Shown one piece after another: positions 37,115-46,986 of a stretch of 64,000 nt of DNA. Numbering within the stretch: the first letter of the stretch is position 1; each line of letters begins with the position of its first letter. The position numbers and the translations under genes were made by a program. The notes under the pieces are model-generated. The model had not been told where the DNA came from and searched no databases. It saw only the letters and a list, made by a program, of their open reading frames with translations. Source of the DNA: Bacteroidales bacterium (GTDB taxonomy: Bacteria > Bacteroidota > Bacteroidia > Bacteroidales > UBA10428); contig JAFGRC010000024.1 in NCBI GenBank assembly GCA_016935355.1, positions 33,050 through 97,049 on the forward strand. The letters are read 5' to 3'.

Positions 37115-39580
37115 ATGGTTTCGTACGACATTGAAAATATATCCCGGATTCTCGGTGGCAGGACCGAAGGGAAAACCAACATAACCATCCGGAACATTCT
37201 GACCGACAGCCGCACCGTTACCGTGCCGGAAGTTACCCTGTTCTTTGCCCTTAAAGGCCACAACCACAATGGGCATGATTTCATTTCCGGTCTCTATCAG
37301 CGGGGTGTTCGTGCATATGTTGTATCAGAAGGAAATGAACTTCATGATGATTATCCTGACGCAGGTTTTATTATGGTGGAAGACACCCTCCAGTCCTTGC
37401 AACAGCTTGCCGCCCATCACCGGGAAACGTATACCTGTCCGGTTACAGCCATTACCGGAAGCAACGGGAAGACGATCATTAAAGAATGGCTGTATCATTG
37501 TCTGGCGGATATTCTTCCGGTCACCCGCAGTCCGAAAAGCTATAACTCACAGATTGGGGTACCTCTCTCGCTTTGGCTCCTGGATGATCAGACCCGACTG
37601 GGTATCTTTGAGGCCGGTATTTCACTTCCCGGTGAAATGAACAGGCTCCGGCAGATGATCAAACCCGACATTGGTATCTTCACAAACATTGGAGAAGCAC
37701 ACCAGGAAAACTTCCTGAACATTGAGCAAAAAATTGAGGAAAAACTGAAGCTTTTTTATGGCTGCCGGTATCTTGTTTTTTGCCTGGACCACCATAACAT
37801 CAGAAGTTGCATTGAACGCAGTCCGGAACTTGCAGGAGTGGAACTGTTCCGCTGGTCTTTCACAAGCAAGGCCGATTTACAGATAACCGGGACGATCAGG
37901 AAAAAAGGCACTACCAATATCAAAGGGATTTATGATCATAAGTCCATTGATGTAACCATACCGTTTACCGACAGCGCATCCATTGAAAATGCCATTCATT
38001 GTCTTGCATTTCTGCTGTTGCAGAAAATTGATCCAGATGCGATCATGTCGCACATGTCTTCACTTCCACCCGTTGCCATGCGTCTTGAACAGAAGAGCGG
38101 CATCAACGGATGCACGATCATCAATGACAGCTACAATTCCGATATTACATCACTCTCCATTGCGCTCGATGTGCTGGAAAGACAACTCCAGCACAAAAGG
38201 AAAACCCTCATCCTGTCCGATATCTTTCAAAGCGGGAAAAAACAGGTTGAACTTTACAAAACAGTGGCCGGTCTTTCTGCTGAAAAGAGTATCACACGGA
38301 TTATCGGTATTGGCGATGCCATATGTGAATACAGACAGTTCTTTACCATACCCGGAAGGTTTTACCATACCACGGATGAATTCCTGTATCAGTTCAATCC
38401 TGATGACTTTCAGGATGAATGTGTTTTGATCAAAGGTTCAAGGCATTTCAGGTTTGAAGGAATTTCGGCTTTGCTTGAGCTGAAAAAAAATACGACAAGG
38501 CTTGAGATCAATCTGAGTGCCCTGGTTCACAATCTGAACCATTTTCGTTCCCTGCTGAATCCCGGCACTAAAATTATGGTTATGGTAAAGGCGCTTTCCT
38601 ACGGAAGCGGCAGGCATGAGATAGCCGGTGTATTGCAGCACCAGCGTGTTGATTACCTGGGGGTGGCCTTTGCAGATGAAGGTATCGTGCTGCGAAAAGC
38701 CGGGATAACCCTTCCCGTCATGGTCATGAATCCCGAACCCGAGTCCTTTGACCTGATCATACAGTACAAACTGGAGCCGGAGATTTACAACATTAAAAGT
38801 CTGCTTTCATTCAATGATGCCGTGATCCGCAACCAGGAAACAGATTTTCCCGTCCACATTAAAATTGATACAGGTATGCACCGGCTCGGATTTGTCGAGT
38901 CTGAAATCAGTGTGCTGAGCGATACGCTGAAAAAATGCAGAAACATCAGGATAAGGTCAGTATTCTCTCATCTTGCCGGCAGCGATGAAGAAATTTTTGA
39001 CAATTTCACACAACAACAAATCCGGAGTTTCGGGCAACTTTCAGAAAGAATTTCGGATGCCCTCGGATATCCTGTTATCAGACATATTCTTAATACGTCG
39101 GGCATAGCGCGTTTTCCTGAAGCACAATATGAAATGGTCAGACTGGGAATCGGCCTGTATGGCTTCATCAATGTCAATTCTGACAAACTCAGAAATGTCA
39201 GTACCTTAAAAAGTACCATACTGCAGATCAAATCCGTTAAAAAGGGTGATACGGTAGGATACAGCCGTATGGGTAAACCCAAAAAAGACTCCAGGATTGC
39301 TGTAATACCTGTCGGATATGCCGACGGACTGAACCGGAAACTGAGCAACGGAAAAGGAAAATTTCTGGTAAACGGAAAACTGGCGCCCGTCGTGGGCAAT
39401 ATATGTATGGATATGACCATGATCGATGTTACCAACATCCCGGTCGAGGAAGGCGACGAGGTCATCATTTTCGGTGATGACATTCCGCTGATACAAATGG
39501 CCGATGAACTCGGAACCATACCGTATGAAATTCTTACAGGCATTTCCGAACGGGTAAAGCGGGTTTACTTCCATGAATAA
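37115..39580 (+). CDS. Bifunctional MurF / alanine racemase
   Basis: This 821-residue fusion makes a cell-wall precursor. Residues 1-455 are MurF, which adds D-Ala-D-Ala to the UDP-MurNAc tripeptide; the ATP loop ITGSNGKT is at 113-120. Residues about 456-821 are alanine racemase; its PLP Lys is K492 in MVKALSYGSG and the second base Tyr is in GYSRMG. MurF-Alr fusions are usual in Bacteroidota, so this is a lineage marker. ATG 37115 follows a good -7 element; an upstream frame open to 37001 is not used. Confidence 0.95.
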   Translation: MVSYDIENISRILGGRTEGKTNITIRNILTDSRTVTVPEVTLFFALKGHNHNGHDFISGLYQRGVRAYVVSEGNELHDDYPDAGFIMVEDTLQSLQQLAAHHRETYTCPVTAITGSNGKTIIKEWLYHCLADILPVTRSPKSYNSQIGVPLSLWLLDDQTRLGIFEAGISLPGEMNRLRQMIKPDIGIFTNIGEAHQENFLNIEQKIEEKLKLFYGCRYLVFCLDHHNIRSCIERSPELAGVELFRWSFTSKADLQITGTIRKKGTTNIKGIYDHKSIDVTIPFTDSASIENAIHCLAFLLLQKIDPDAIMSHMSSLPPVAMRLEQKSGINGCTIINDSYNSDITSLSIALDVLERQLQHKRKTLILSDIFQSGKKQVELYKTVAGLSAEKSITRIIGIGDAICEYRQFFTIPGRFYHTTDEFLYQFNPDDFQDECVLIKGSRHFRFEGISALLELKKNTTRLEINLSALVHNLNHFRSLLNPGTKIMVMVKALSYGSGRHEIAGVLQHQRVDYLGVAFADEGIVLRKAGITLPVMVMNPEPESFDLIIQYKLEPEIYNIKSLLSFNDAVIRNQETDFPVHIKIDTGMHRLGFVESEISVLSDTLKKCRNIRIRSVFSHLAGSDEEIFDNFTQQQIRSFGQLSERISDALGYPVIRHILNTSGIARFPEAQYEMVRLGIGLYGFINVNSDKLRNVSTLKSTILQIKSVKKGDTVGYSRMGKPKKDSRIAVIPVGYADGLNRKLSNGKGKFLVNGKLAPVVGNICMDMTMIDVTNIPVEEGDEVIIFGDDIPLIQMADELGTIPYEILTGISERVKRVYFHE

Positions 39581-39592
39581 AGCTGTCTGCTC

Positions 39593-40678
39593 ATGAATAT
39601 ATGTTTTTTTAACAGCAAAAGGGCATGGGGCGGCGGTGAAAAATGGCATTTTGATATGGCATCAGCATTGCTGGGCAAAGGATATCGTGTTGTGCTGATT
39701 GCCGGCATTCAATCGGATTTGATGATGAAGGCCCGGACCGCGAATATTCCCTGTTATCCGGTCAAAGTAACCAACATAAGCTTTCTGAACATTATCAAAG
39801 TTTTGAAACTGGTCCGTTTTTTCAGGCAGCAGAAGTATGAAACCATCATCATCAATCTTTCAGCCGACCTGAAGCTGGCAGGCATCAGTGCCAAAATGGC
39901 CGGGATCAGAAACATAATCTACCGGAGGGGCAGCGCAATACCCGTCAGAAATACCCTGTTCAACCGCTTTTTATTTCACCGGATCATTACAGGAATCATT
40001 GCCAATTCAGATGAAACAAAGCGCACCATTCTTCAGAATAACAGCAAGTTGTTCCCCCGGGAAAACATGATCACATTATACAACGGGGTCAATCTTGAAG
40101 CGCTTGACAGTCAGCCTGTGATCAAAATGTTTGACAGGAAAGAGAATGAAGTGGTGATTGGGAATGCTGGAAGACTGGTCCATCAAAAAGGGCAGCGATA
40201 CCTGGTCGAACTGGCTTCGATATTGAACAGGGAAGGTATTGATTTCAGGATTGTTGTGGCAGGAAACGGACCGCTTGAACCGCAACTTAAACAAATGGCC
40301 CTGCAAGCCGGAGTTCAGAACAGGATCACGTTCCTGGGTTTTGTCGTGAACATCAAAGCATTTATGGAGTATGTCGATATTTTCGTTCTCACCTCTTTGT
40401 GGGAAGGATTTGGTTATGTTCTTATCGAGGCCATGGCATGCCGGAAACCTGTCGTTGCATTCAATACCAGCAGCAATCCCGAAATCATCGTACAGAATGA
40501 AACCGGATATCTGGTCGGGTTGAAAAATATGGAGGAAATGGCAGCAATGGTCGACAAGCTGATAAAAGACCGTCCGTTACGGGAAGCAATGGGTCAAAAG
40601 GGTCGAAAACGCGTTGAAGAAGCCTTCGATATAAAAGTAAGCCAGTCCCGGTTCGAATCATTTCTCAGGAACTTATAG
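39593..40678 (+). CDS. Family 4-type glycosyltransferase
   Basis: The 361-residue GT-B enzyme has N-terminal RAWGGGEKWHFDMASALLGKG and a C-terminal nucleotide-sugar site with the EX7E motif in LWEGFGYVLIEAMACRKPVV. It would transfer a hexose from a nucleotide sugar onto a lipid or polysaccharide. It follows murF-alr by 12 bp and may be co-transcribed, which hints at envelope glycan. Exact donor and acceptor are not readable. Confidence 0.92.
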   Translation: MNICFFNSKRAWGGGEKWHFDMASALLGKGYRVVLIAGIQSDLMMKARTANIPCYPVKVTNISFLNIIKVLKLVRFFRQQKYETIIINLSADLKLAGISAKMAGIRNIIYRRGSAIPVRNTLFNRFLFHRIITGIIANSDETKRTILQNNSKLFPRENMITLYNGVNLEALDSQPVIKMFDRKENEVVIGNAGRLVHQKGQRYLVELASILNREGIDFRIVVAGNGPLEPQLKQMALQAGVQNRITFLGFVVNIKAFMEYVDIFVLTSLWEGFGYVLIEAMACRKPVVAFNTSSNPEIIVQNETGYLVGLKNMEEMAAMVDKLIKDRPLREAMGQKGRKRVEEAFDIKVSQSRFESFLRNL

Positions 40679-40754
40679 TATATCGTATCCCGTTATCCAC
40701 AACGCATTCCTTGCACATCATTACACCATTACACTGAAAACAATTATTTGATTT

Positions 40755-41474
40755 TCAGTTCTTCATGAAATTCATGAACAGGATTCTGCCAAGCAGATGG
40801 AGACGTTTATTGTGTATGCTGGAGTCTATTTTCTTTATCAGGCAATATATCCGGATTACGGGATACAATGGAATAAAATAAATCAGGGATGTGTTCTGCA
40901 ACTTATCAATTGAAATGTCGGCCAGTTTCAAACCATTCCTGAGCCCCAGGTTTTCATACTGGTTTATGGTCAGGGAGGATACGTGCTGAAGTCCATCATT
41001 CCTTTGATGGTCAAGTGCCTTGAAAGTATAAAAAAATCCGGAGAACAAAAATCTTATTCTCGATTTAAGCGATAATATATTGGGTGTGGAGAAAATCAGC
41101 CTCCCGCCTTTTTTAAGGATCCTGCCACACTCCCTGAAGAACATCTCATGATCGTGCACATGTTCCATGACCTCAACGGCAATAACCATATCAAATGAAG
41201 CGGCATCAAAAGGCATGTCTTCCCTCAGATCGACCTTATGGCAACTGAGCTGATCAAAAAAAAAGTTTTCCGGATACAAATCTGACGCGGTCACATCATA
41301 TCCGTCCTCCCACAGTCTTTGCGTGAATGCTCCGTGACCCGAACCGATTTCAAGGATCTTGGGATTGTCAAATGCTTTCAGCTCTTTCACCAGATAGGGA
41401 TAAAATGTTTCATGTATTCCGGGCATGGTAATGGGGACTACTTTCTTTTCCATAAGTTCTAACAATGGTTTCAT
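40755..41474 (-). CDS. Class I SAM-dependent methyltransferase
   Basis: The protein has 239 residues from ATG 41474 (MKPLLELMEKKVV). Farther upstream starts (ATG 41504, TTG 41519) would lie above the promoter at 41494-41501. Motif I is ILEIGSGHGAFTQRLWEDGYDVTASDL, present in part as EIGSGHGAF; a later RILKKGGRLIFSTPNILSL is typical of Methyltransf_11/23. It resembles glycan- or lipid-linked methyltransferases such as those for ubiquinone-like or polysaccharide methylation. Substrate unknown; it lies next to a glycosyltransferase but on the opposite strand. Confidence 0.85.
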   Translation of the reverse strand: MKPLLELMEKKVVPITMPGIHETFYPYLVKELKAFDNPKILEIGSGHGAFTQRLWEDGYDVTASDLYPENFFFDQLSCHKVDLREDMPFDAASFDMVIAVEVMEHVHDHEMFFRECGRILKKGGRLIFSTPNILSLKSRIRFLFSGFFYTFKALDHQRNDGLQHVSSLTINQYENLGLRNGLKLADISIDKLQNTSLIYFIPLYPVIRIYCLIKKIDSSIHNKRLHLLGRILFMNFMKN

Positions 41475-41493
41475 AAGGTTCCGGCCTGACCTC

Positions 41494-41501
41494 CAAATAT
41501 A
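41494..41501 (-). promoter_or_regulatory. -7 promoter element of the methyltransferase gene
   Basis: Reverse complement reads TATATTTG, an exact TAnnTTTG match, 20 bp upstream of the chosen ATG at 41474. It decides that start. Confidence 0.55.
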
Positions 41502-41526
41502 CATATTTAAGTTCGACAAGATTTGT

Positions 41527-41534
41527 TATTTTTG
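41527..41534 (+). promoter_or_regulatory. -7 promoter element of the purine permease gene
   Basis: TATTTTTG matches TAnnTTTG. A good Shine-Dalgarno-like AGGAAGG (41538-41544) follows, 9 bp before the ATG at 41554; such sites are rare in this window. Confidence 0.5.
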
Positions 41535-41553
41535 TTCAGGAAGGATTGCAATC

Positions 41554-42849
41554 ATGATCGAGAAAATCTTTCACCTCCGGGATAAGAATACCACCATAAG
41601 GACGGAAACAGTTGCGGGTATCACAACTTTCATGACCATGGCTTATATTCTGGCCGTTAATCCACAAATACTCAGTGAAACCGGTATGGATCGCGGTGCC
41701 GTCTTTACTGCCACGGTCCTTGCTTCGGTAATTGCCATTTTCCTTATGGCTTTTTATGCCAATCTGCCTATTGCACTGGCACCCGGTATGGGCTTAAATG
41801 CTTTTTTTGCTTATACCGTTGTGATCAATATGGGTTACAGCTGGGAAATGGCATTAACCGCGGTATTTATTGAAGGTATTATTTTTATTTTACTCTCATT
41901 TTTTAAAGTCCGGGAAGCAATCGTAAACAGCATCCCGATAAATCTGAAACATGCCATTTCAGTCGGTATCGGTCTTTTTATTGCGCTGATCGGCCTGAGC
42001 AATGCTGGCATTATAACGGGCAATCCGTCCACACTGGTTTCCCTCGGAAATCTGTCTGATCCTGCAGTTTTGATGGCGCTTTCAGGTATTGTCTTAATCG
42101 GCGTTCTGCTCGTTTTAAAAATAAGAGGTGCCCTGATCATCGGGATCATCATCGTCACACTGGCCGGAATTCCTTTGGGGATTACACAAATACCGGAACA
42201 GGGAATCGTGGCCGCACCTCCTTCCCTCAGTCCGGTCTTCTTTCAATTCGATTTCCATAAAATTTTTGAGCCGGAGATGCTGATCGTAGTGTTTACATTT
42301 CTTTTTGTAGATATTTTTGATACCGTAGGGACACTCGTTGGTGTATGTTCCAAAGCAGGGCTGCTCGACAGTGGCGGAAACGTGCCAAGGGTAAGACGTG
42401 CATTGCTGGCTGATGCGGTAGGCACAACATGCGGAGCCATTTTCGGAACCAGTACCATCACATCTTATATCGAAAGTGCAGCAGGCATATCAGCAGGAGG
42501 CAAAACGGGACTGACGGCACTTGTCGTTGCCCTGTTGTTCATTGCTGCCCTGTTCCTGTCACCGGTTTTCCTGATGATTCCTTCATCAGCCACAACACCT
42601 GCACTCATCATCGTGGGATTGTTCATGATCAGTCCGGTTAAAAACATAAACCTCGGGGATTATTCCGAATCTATACCGGTTTTCCTGACCATAATCATGA
42701 TGCCTCTGGCATACAGTATTTCAGAAGGTATTGTCTTCGGCATATTTAGTTTTGTTTTATTAAAGCTTTTTACCGGCCACCGGAAAGAAATTTCTGTTGT
42801 AATGTATATTCTGTGTATTTTATTCATACTGCGACACCTGCTGCTGTAA
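41554..42849 (+). CDS. NCS2-family purine permease (AzgA-like)
   Basis: This 431-residue protein has about 14 membrane segments. The opening IRTETVAGITTFMTMAYILAVNPQIL and the ALAPGMGLNAFFAYTVV motif are diagnostic for adenine/guanine/hypoxanthine transporters of the AzgA/PbuG branch. The substrate-site region FTFLFVDIFDTVGTLVGVC is intact. It is preceded by its own promoter and ribosome site, so it is probably transcribed alone. Imports purine bases by proton symport. Confidence 0.93.
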   Translation: MIEKIFHLRDKNTTIRTETVAGITTFMTMAYILAVNPQILSETGMDRGAVFTATVLASVIAIFLMAFYANLPIALAPGMGLNAFFAYTVVINMGYSWEMALTAVFIEGIIFILLSFFKVREAIVNSIPINLKHAISVGIGLFIALIGLSNAGIITGNPSTLVSLGNLSDPAVLMALSGIVLIGVLLVLKIRGALIIGIIIVTLAGIPLGITQIPEQGIVAAPPSLSPVFFQFDFHKIFEPEMLIVVFTFLFVDIFDTVGTLVGVCSKAGLLDSGGNVPRVRRALLADAVGTTCGAIFGTSTITSYIESAAGISAGGKTGLTALVVALLFIAALFLSPVFLMIPSSATTPALIIVGLFMISPVKNINLGDYSESIPVFLTIIMMPLAYSISEGIVFGIFSFVLLKLFTGHRKEISVVMYILCILFILRHLLL

Positions 42850-42881
42850 ATTGTCCCCGAAAAATTATGATGATATAATTT

Positions 42882-42889
42882 TATCTTTG
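42882..42889 (+). promoter_or_regulatory. -7 promoter element of the PASTA-protein operon
   Basis: TATCTTTG matches TAnnTTTG and lies 30 bp before the ATG at 42920. Confidence 0.5.
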
Positions 42890-42919
42890 CCTGATCGTTA
42901 ATATTTAATATCACTAATT

Positions 42920-43768
42920 ATGGTTTTCAATACAGTCAGACATTACATCAAAAGTATCATACAGTATATTTCTGAAAGAATAGTCCTCAGGAATTTAATA
43001 TTTGCCTTTCTGATCTTGATTGCGGGTGTATTTCTGATTCTGCAGATCCTCAAAATATACACCCGGCACAAACAGAACCTTTCAGTTCCCGATTTTACCG
43101 GTCTGACCCTGGAGGAAGCGAGTGATGCAGCTCTGAACCGGGATCTGAGAATCGAGGTATTTGATTCGGTTTATCTTTCCGATTTCGAACGCGGCACTGT
43201 TGTCGATCAACATCCGGCACCTGCTTTCAAGGTGAAAAAAAACCGGAAAATATTTCTTACCATGAATGCCGTCAATCCCGAGAAAATTGTCATGCCCGAT
43301 CTTGTTGCTCTCACATTCAGGCAGGCAAGGTCAAGACTTGAATCATTCGGACTGAAAACCGGAGATATCACATACGAACCCAATATCGGCGTTAACGTTG
43401 TGCTCGCCCAAAAAGTAAACGGCGTGAATGTCATTCCGGGAGATTCCATCATCAAAGGTGCATCTATAGACCTGGTGCTGGGTCAGGGCTTAAGTGAACA
43501 ACAAACAGGCGTTCCGAAACTGGTCGGACTTACCCTTGAAGAAGCAAAAATTATGGCATCTGACCGGTTTCTGACTATTGGTGCCGTTGTGCCGGATGCC
43601 ACCATTGTCACGGAAGAAGATGAAGCTGTGGCTAAAGTATTCAGGCAGGTACCGGGACCCGGACCGGAATCGACACTTGCACTGGGCTCTTCCATTGATA
43701 TCTGGCTTACACTTGACAGCATTAAAGTTCAGGAATCCATTCAAATCATTGATTCACTATTGAACTGA
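42920..43768 (+). CDS. Membrane-anchored PASTA-domain protein
   Basis: The 282-residue protein has one N-terminal membrane helix (about 24-45) and three PASTA domains. They start near SVPDFTGLTLEEASDAAL, MPDLVALTFRQARSRL and VPKLVGLTLEEAKIMA. PASTA domains bind peptidoglycan fragments or beta-lactam-like ligands, usually outside a Ser/Thr kinase or penicillin-binding protein; here there is no catalytic domain. It probably senses or anchors to the wall. Its stop shares a base with the start of the T9SS cargo gene downstream, so the two are coupled. Confidence 0.92.
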   Translation: MVFNTVRHYIKSIIQYISERIVLRNLIFAFLILIAGVFLILQILKIYTRHKQNLSVPDFTGLTLEEASDAALNRDLRIEVFDSVYLSDFERGTVVDQHPAPAFKVKKNRKIFLTMNAVNPEKIVMPDLVALTFRQARSRLESFGLKTGDITYEPNIGVNVVLAQKVNGVNVIPGDSIIKGASIDLVLGQGLSEQQTGVPKLVGLTLEEAKIMASDRFLTIGAVVPDATIVTEEDEAVAKVFRQVPGPGPESTLALGSSIDIWLTLDSIKVQESIQIIDSLLN

Positions 43769-45648
43769 TGTTACGGTGCAGGCATATGGGTTTAGTATTA
43801 TGCATCACACTGATTCATTTCAGTGCATCGGGACAGTCTCTGAAAGGTCTATCTGAAAACCAGGTGATCAAAAAATTCAGGTCTTCCGAATTTGGCTTTA
43901 AAAAATCAACAGCTGCTGCTGTTGAAAATACCCTGCCTTTTTTTGAAGACTTTTCAACATCATACGTTTACCCTGATCCCCTGAAGTGGGAGGACAGTCT
44001 GGCATTTATCAATACATCATTTCCTGTCGATCCTATGTCTGTCGGTGTGGCCACAATGGATGCCGTTGATTCGGACGGTAATATCTATGCAATTAACGAT
44101 TTCCCCGTATCATCCGATAAGCTCACTTCAAAACCTTTTAATCTTCAGGCATATGCCAATTCAGAGGACACTGTCATACTGAGTTTTTTTTATCAGTCGG
44201 GCGGCTTTGGTGAAGCTCCCGAAATCAATGACTCCCTGCTGCTTGAATTGTATTCACCCGCAGACGACCAATGGTATGGCATCTGGTTTGCAGTAAAAGA
44301 TACATTTACTGCCTTCGAACAGGTCATTTATTCCATTCCCGATACATTCTGTCAGGAAGGATTCAGGTTCAGATTCCGTAATTATACGAGCATGTCTGCA
44401 AACGATGTAATTGGTGGGAAAGGAGCGCTCAGCAATGTTGATTTCTGGAACATTGATTATATAATGATGAACACCGAATCCATCTCAAAGCACCAGTCCA
44501 TAAATGATATCTCCCTCGCTGACCCTCCAAAATACCTGCTTGATTTTTACGAGATCATACCCTGGAGCCACCTTAACGATGCCCAGAGCATCACGCGAAA
44601 CATGCTTCATTACACAATACGGAACCTTGAAAAAACAGGAGATTCAGTGAATATCGGAAGAAGTTATTATGTAAAGGACCTGCAATCAGGTTTTACTGAA
44701 TTTGCGGAACAATCATACGGCAAATTCGGACCGAACACACTGGAAAGAAGAAATGATCCGTTTTTTACACCTTTTGTCAATTCCGGCGATCATGATGAAG
44801 GTATACTGGAGGTGAGCGCATATCTGATTACACCGGCCAGTCAGTTCAAAGCAAATGATACGGCCAGGACATACCTGAATTTTAAAGACTATTATGCTTA
44901 TGATGACGGCATACCGGAATATGGTTTTGGCATTTCAGGAGAATCAACAAACGGAGCCATGCTTGCATACCGTTTCAGGGTTTATAAGCAGGATACCCTG
45001 AGCGCCATTGACATCTTTTTTAATAACACCCGCGATCAATATACTGCAGGTGAAAAATTTCATTTATGTGTCTGGGAAGATGAAAATGGGAAACCGGGAG
45101 AAATGATTTATATTTCACCTGAAACATTCACGCCTGAGCACAAAGGATTCCTCGATCCGGTGAGATATCCGGTTAACAGTGATGTGGATATGATCATTGA
45201 GGATTCGGTTCTGTACGTCGGATGGATGCAGCTTACAGAAGAGTTTCTCAATGTTGGATATGATGTAAACCGCAACAGCAGGGATAAGATATTTGTCAAC
45301 ATTACGGGTGAATGGTTCAATCCGGGTACAAGTATACTTCCGGGTTCACTGATGATCCGTCCGGTTTTTGGCAGTAAGGCAGTCGTGACACACACGGCTG
45401 AATATGATGAAAGTGATGCGGATATTATCATCTTCCCGAATCCTGCAAAGGACCTGTTGCATATCCTTGGGGAAAATCCCCTGATCAACCGGGCAATACT
45501 TTATGACGGACTCGGCAGACCTGTTTACTCGGCAGATGACGCATCGTTTCCCATCGATGTTTCTGTGTTTCCCTCCGGTATATATTATTTAAGGATCCGA
45601 TGGACAGACGGCAGCAGCATCAGTAAAAAGATCATCATCAGTCATTAA
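43768..45648 (+). CDS. Secreted protein with type IX secretion C-terminal signal
   Basis: The 626-residue protein has an N-terminal signal (MGLVLCITLIHFSASGQS) and an extracellular body of mostly beta structure without a recognised catalytic motif. The end is a type A T9SS sorting domain: IIIFPNPAKDLLHI, then LYDGLGRPV, and finally SGIYYLRI and KKIIISH. This directs passage through the outer membrane and attachment to the cell surface. It overlaps the preceding PASTA gene by one base. Role is unknown, but the pairing with a wall-binding protein suggests a surface structure. The T9SS machinery itself is elsewhere. Confidence 0.9.
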   Translation: MLRCRHMGLVLCITLIHFSASGQSLKGLSENQVIKKFRSSEFGFKKSTAAAVENTLPFFEDFSTSYVYPDPLKWEDSLAFINTSFPVDPMSVGVATMDAVDSDGNIYAINDFPVSSDKLTSKPFNLQAYANSEDTVILSFFYQSGGFGEAPEINDSLLLELYSPADDQWYGIWFAVKDTFTAFEQVIYSIPDTFCQEGFRFRFRNYTSMSANDVIGGKGALSNVDFWNIDYIMMNTESISKHQSINDISLADPPKYLLDFYEIIPWSHLNDAQSITRNMLHYTIRNLEKTGDSVNIGRSYYVKDLQSGFTEFAEQSYGKFGPNTLERRNDPFFTPFVNSGDHDEGILEVSAYLITPASQFKANDTARTYLNFKDYYAYDDGIPEYGFGISGESTNGAMLAYRFRVYKQDTLSAIDIFFNNTRDQYTAGEKFHLCVWEDENGKPGEMIYISPETFTPEHKGFLDPVRYPVNSDVDMIIEDSVLYVGWMQLTEEFLNVGYDVNRNSRDKIFVNITGEWFNPGTSILPGSLMIRPVFGSKAVVTHTAEYDESDADIIIFPNPAKDLLHILGENPLINRAILYDGLGRPVYSADDASFPIDVSVFPSGIYYLRIRWTDGSSISKKIIISH

Positions 45649-45657
45649 TACGGCAGC

Positions 45658-46683
45658 ATGCAGGAAGAAACAAACGACCAGGCAGAACTTTATGAACATT
45701 ACAATTTCATTGCCGATAAGGGTCAGGGATTGCTGCGGCTGGACAAATTCCTTTCCAACAGACTGGAGCATGTGTCACGCAACAAGATCCAGAATGCAGC
45801 AAAAGCCGGCAATATACTTGTAAACAATCATGCCGCCAAACCAAGCTATAAAGTAAAACCCCTTGATGAAATAGCTGTTTTGCTTCCCTATCCGCACCGG
45901 GAATTCGAGCTCATACCTGAAAACATACCTGTTAATATATTGTATGAAGATGATTCCCTGATCGTGGTAAACAAAGACGCAGGAATGGTTGTCCATCCCG
46001 GTCACGGCAACTACACCGGTACTCTTGTAAACGCCCTGGCCTGGCATTTAAAAGACCTGCCCCTGTTTCAGAAAGGTGAAATCCGTCCGGGACTGGTCCA
46101 CCGCATAGACAAGGATACTTCGGGAGTCCTGGTAATTGCAAAAACCGAGCTGGCACTCAATAAACTGGCAAGGCAGTTTTACGAAAAAACTGTAGACCGC
46201 AGCTATCACGCTTTGGTTTGGGGCCGCTTCAGACAGGCTGAAGGGACCGTAACCGGAAACATTGGCCGGAGCATCAGGGACCGTCTGAAAATGCAGGTCT
46301 TTACCGATGCAGAATCCGGTAAACCCGCTGTTACACATTATAAAGTGATCGAGGACCTCGGTTATGTCAGTCTGGTTGAATGCAGGCTGGAGACCGGAAG
46401 AACCCATCAGATCAGGGTACATATGGCCCATATCAACCACCCTGTTTTCAATGATGAACGTTACGGAGGAAACAAGATCCTCAGGGGCACTACATTCAGT
46501 AAGTATAAGCAATTTGTTGACGACTGTTTTGCTTTGTTGCCCACACATGCACTCCACGCCAGATCACTGGGATTTCAACATCCTGAAACCGGACAGGACA
46601 TGTTCTTTGATTCGGAACTTCCCGGAAATATGCAACAGATAATTGAAAAATGGCGAAATTATTCAGGAAAGGTCATTGACTGA
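45658..46683 (+). CDS. RluA/RluD-family pseudouridine synthase
   Basis: The 341-residue enzyme has an N-terminal S4 RNA-binding domain (LRLDKFLSNRLEHVSRNKIQ) and a catalytic domain with the active Asp in HRIDKDTSG. The layout is that of RluD, which makes pseudouridines 1911, 1915 and 1917 in 23S rRNA. It begins 9 bp after the T9SS cargo and is probably in the same operon as the PASTA protein. Confidence 0.92.
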   Translation: MQEETNDQAELYEHYNFIADKGQGLLRLDKFLSNRLEHVSRNKIQNAAKAGNILVNNHAAKPSYKVKPLDEIAVLLPYPHREFELIPENIPVNILYEDDSLIVVNKDAGMVVHPGHGNYTGTLVNALAWHLKDLPLFQKGEIRPGLVHRIDKDTSGVLVIAKTELALNKLARQFYEKTVDRSYHALVWGRFRQAEGTVTGNIGRSIRDRLKMQVFTDAESGKPAVTHYKVIEDLGYVSLVECRLETGRTHQIRVHMAHINHPVFNDERYGGNKILRGTTFSKYKQFVDDCFALLPTHALHARSLGFQHPETGQDMFFDSELPGNMQQIIEKWRNYSGKVID

Positions 46684-46782
46684 TATTGCTGATCATACCG
46701 GATTCAGTTTATTCATAGTACCTCCGGACAAAAGAATTTATTCCATGTATATTGTTATATAAAGAAATCTGCTGCAAGGAAT

Positions 46783-46986
46783 TTAATGATACTTCTCACC
46801 AAGTTCCTTAAGTTTCCTCCGCAAATCATGCAACTCATGATCCCTGATGCTTTCCCTCACTTCGGTGTACAATTTCAGAAGATCAGCCAGTTCCTCATCC
46901 TTACCCAGCTTTTGCTCAAACTCTCTTTTCTCCTCATCGCTGAGCGATCCATCCAGGTAATCTTCAACCATCCTCGATTTTTTCAT
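46783..46986 (-). CDS. Small anti-sigma-like protein (67 residues)
   Basis: This short acidic/basic helical protein has YLDGSLSDEEKREFEQKL, the usual opening of the anti-sigma or zinc-finger-like N-terminal helix domain, but no HxxxCxxC motif and no membrane helix. It overlaps the sigma gene by 23 bp and is in a different frame. A minimal cytoplasmic anti-sigma is the likely role, but it could also be the broken front end of a longer membrane anti-sigma. Confidence 0.65.
   Translation of the reverse strand: MKKSRMVEDYLDGSLSDEEKREFEQKLGKDEELADLLKLYTEVRESIRDHELHDLRRKLKELGEKYH

Noticed and set aside
46699-46729. CCGGA ... TCCGG hairpin after the pseudouridine synthase
   Set aside because: The 5-bp stem has a loop of about 20 bases and no T-tract, so it is not a convincing terminator.
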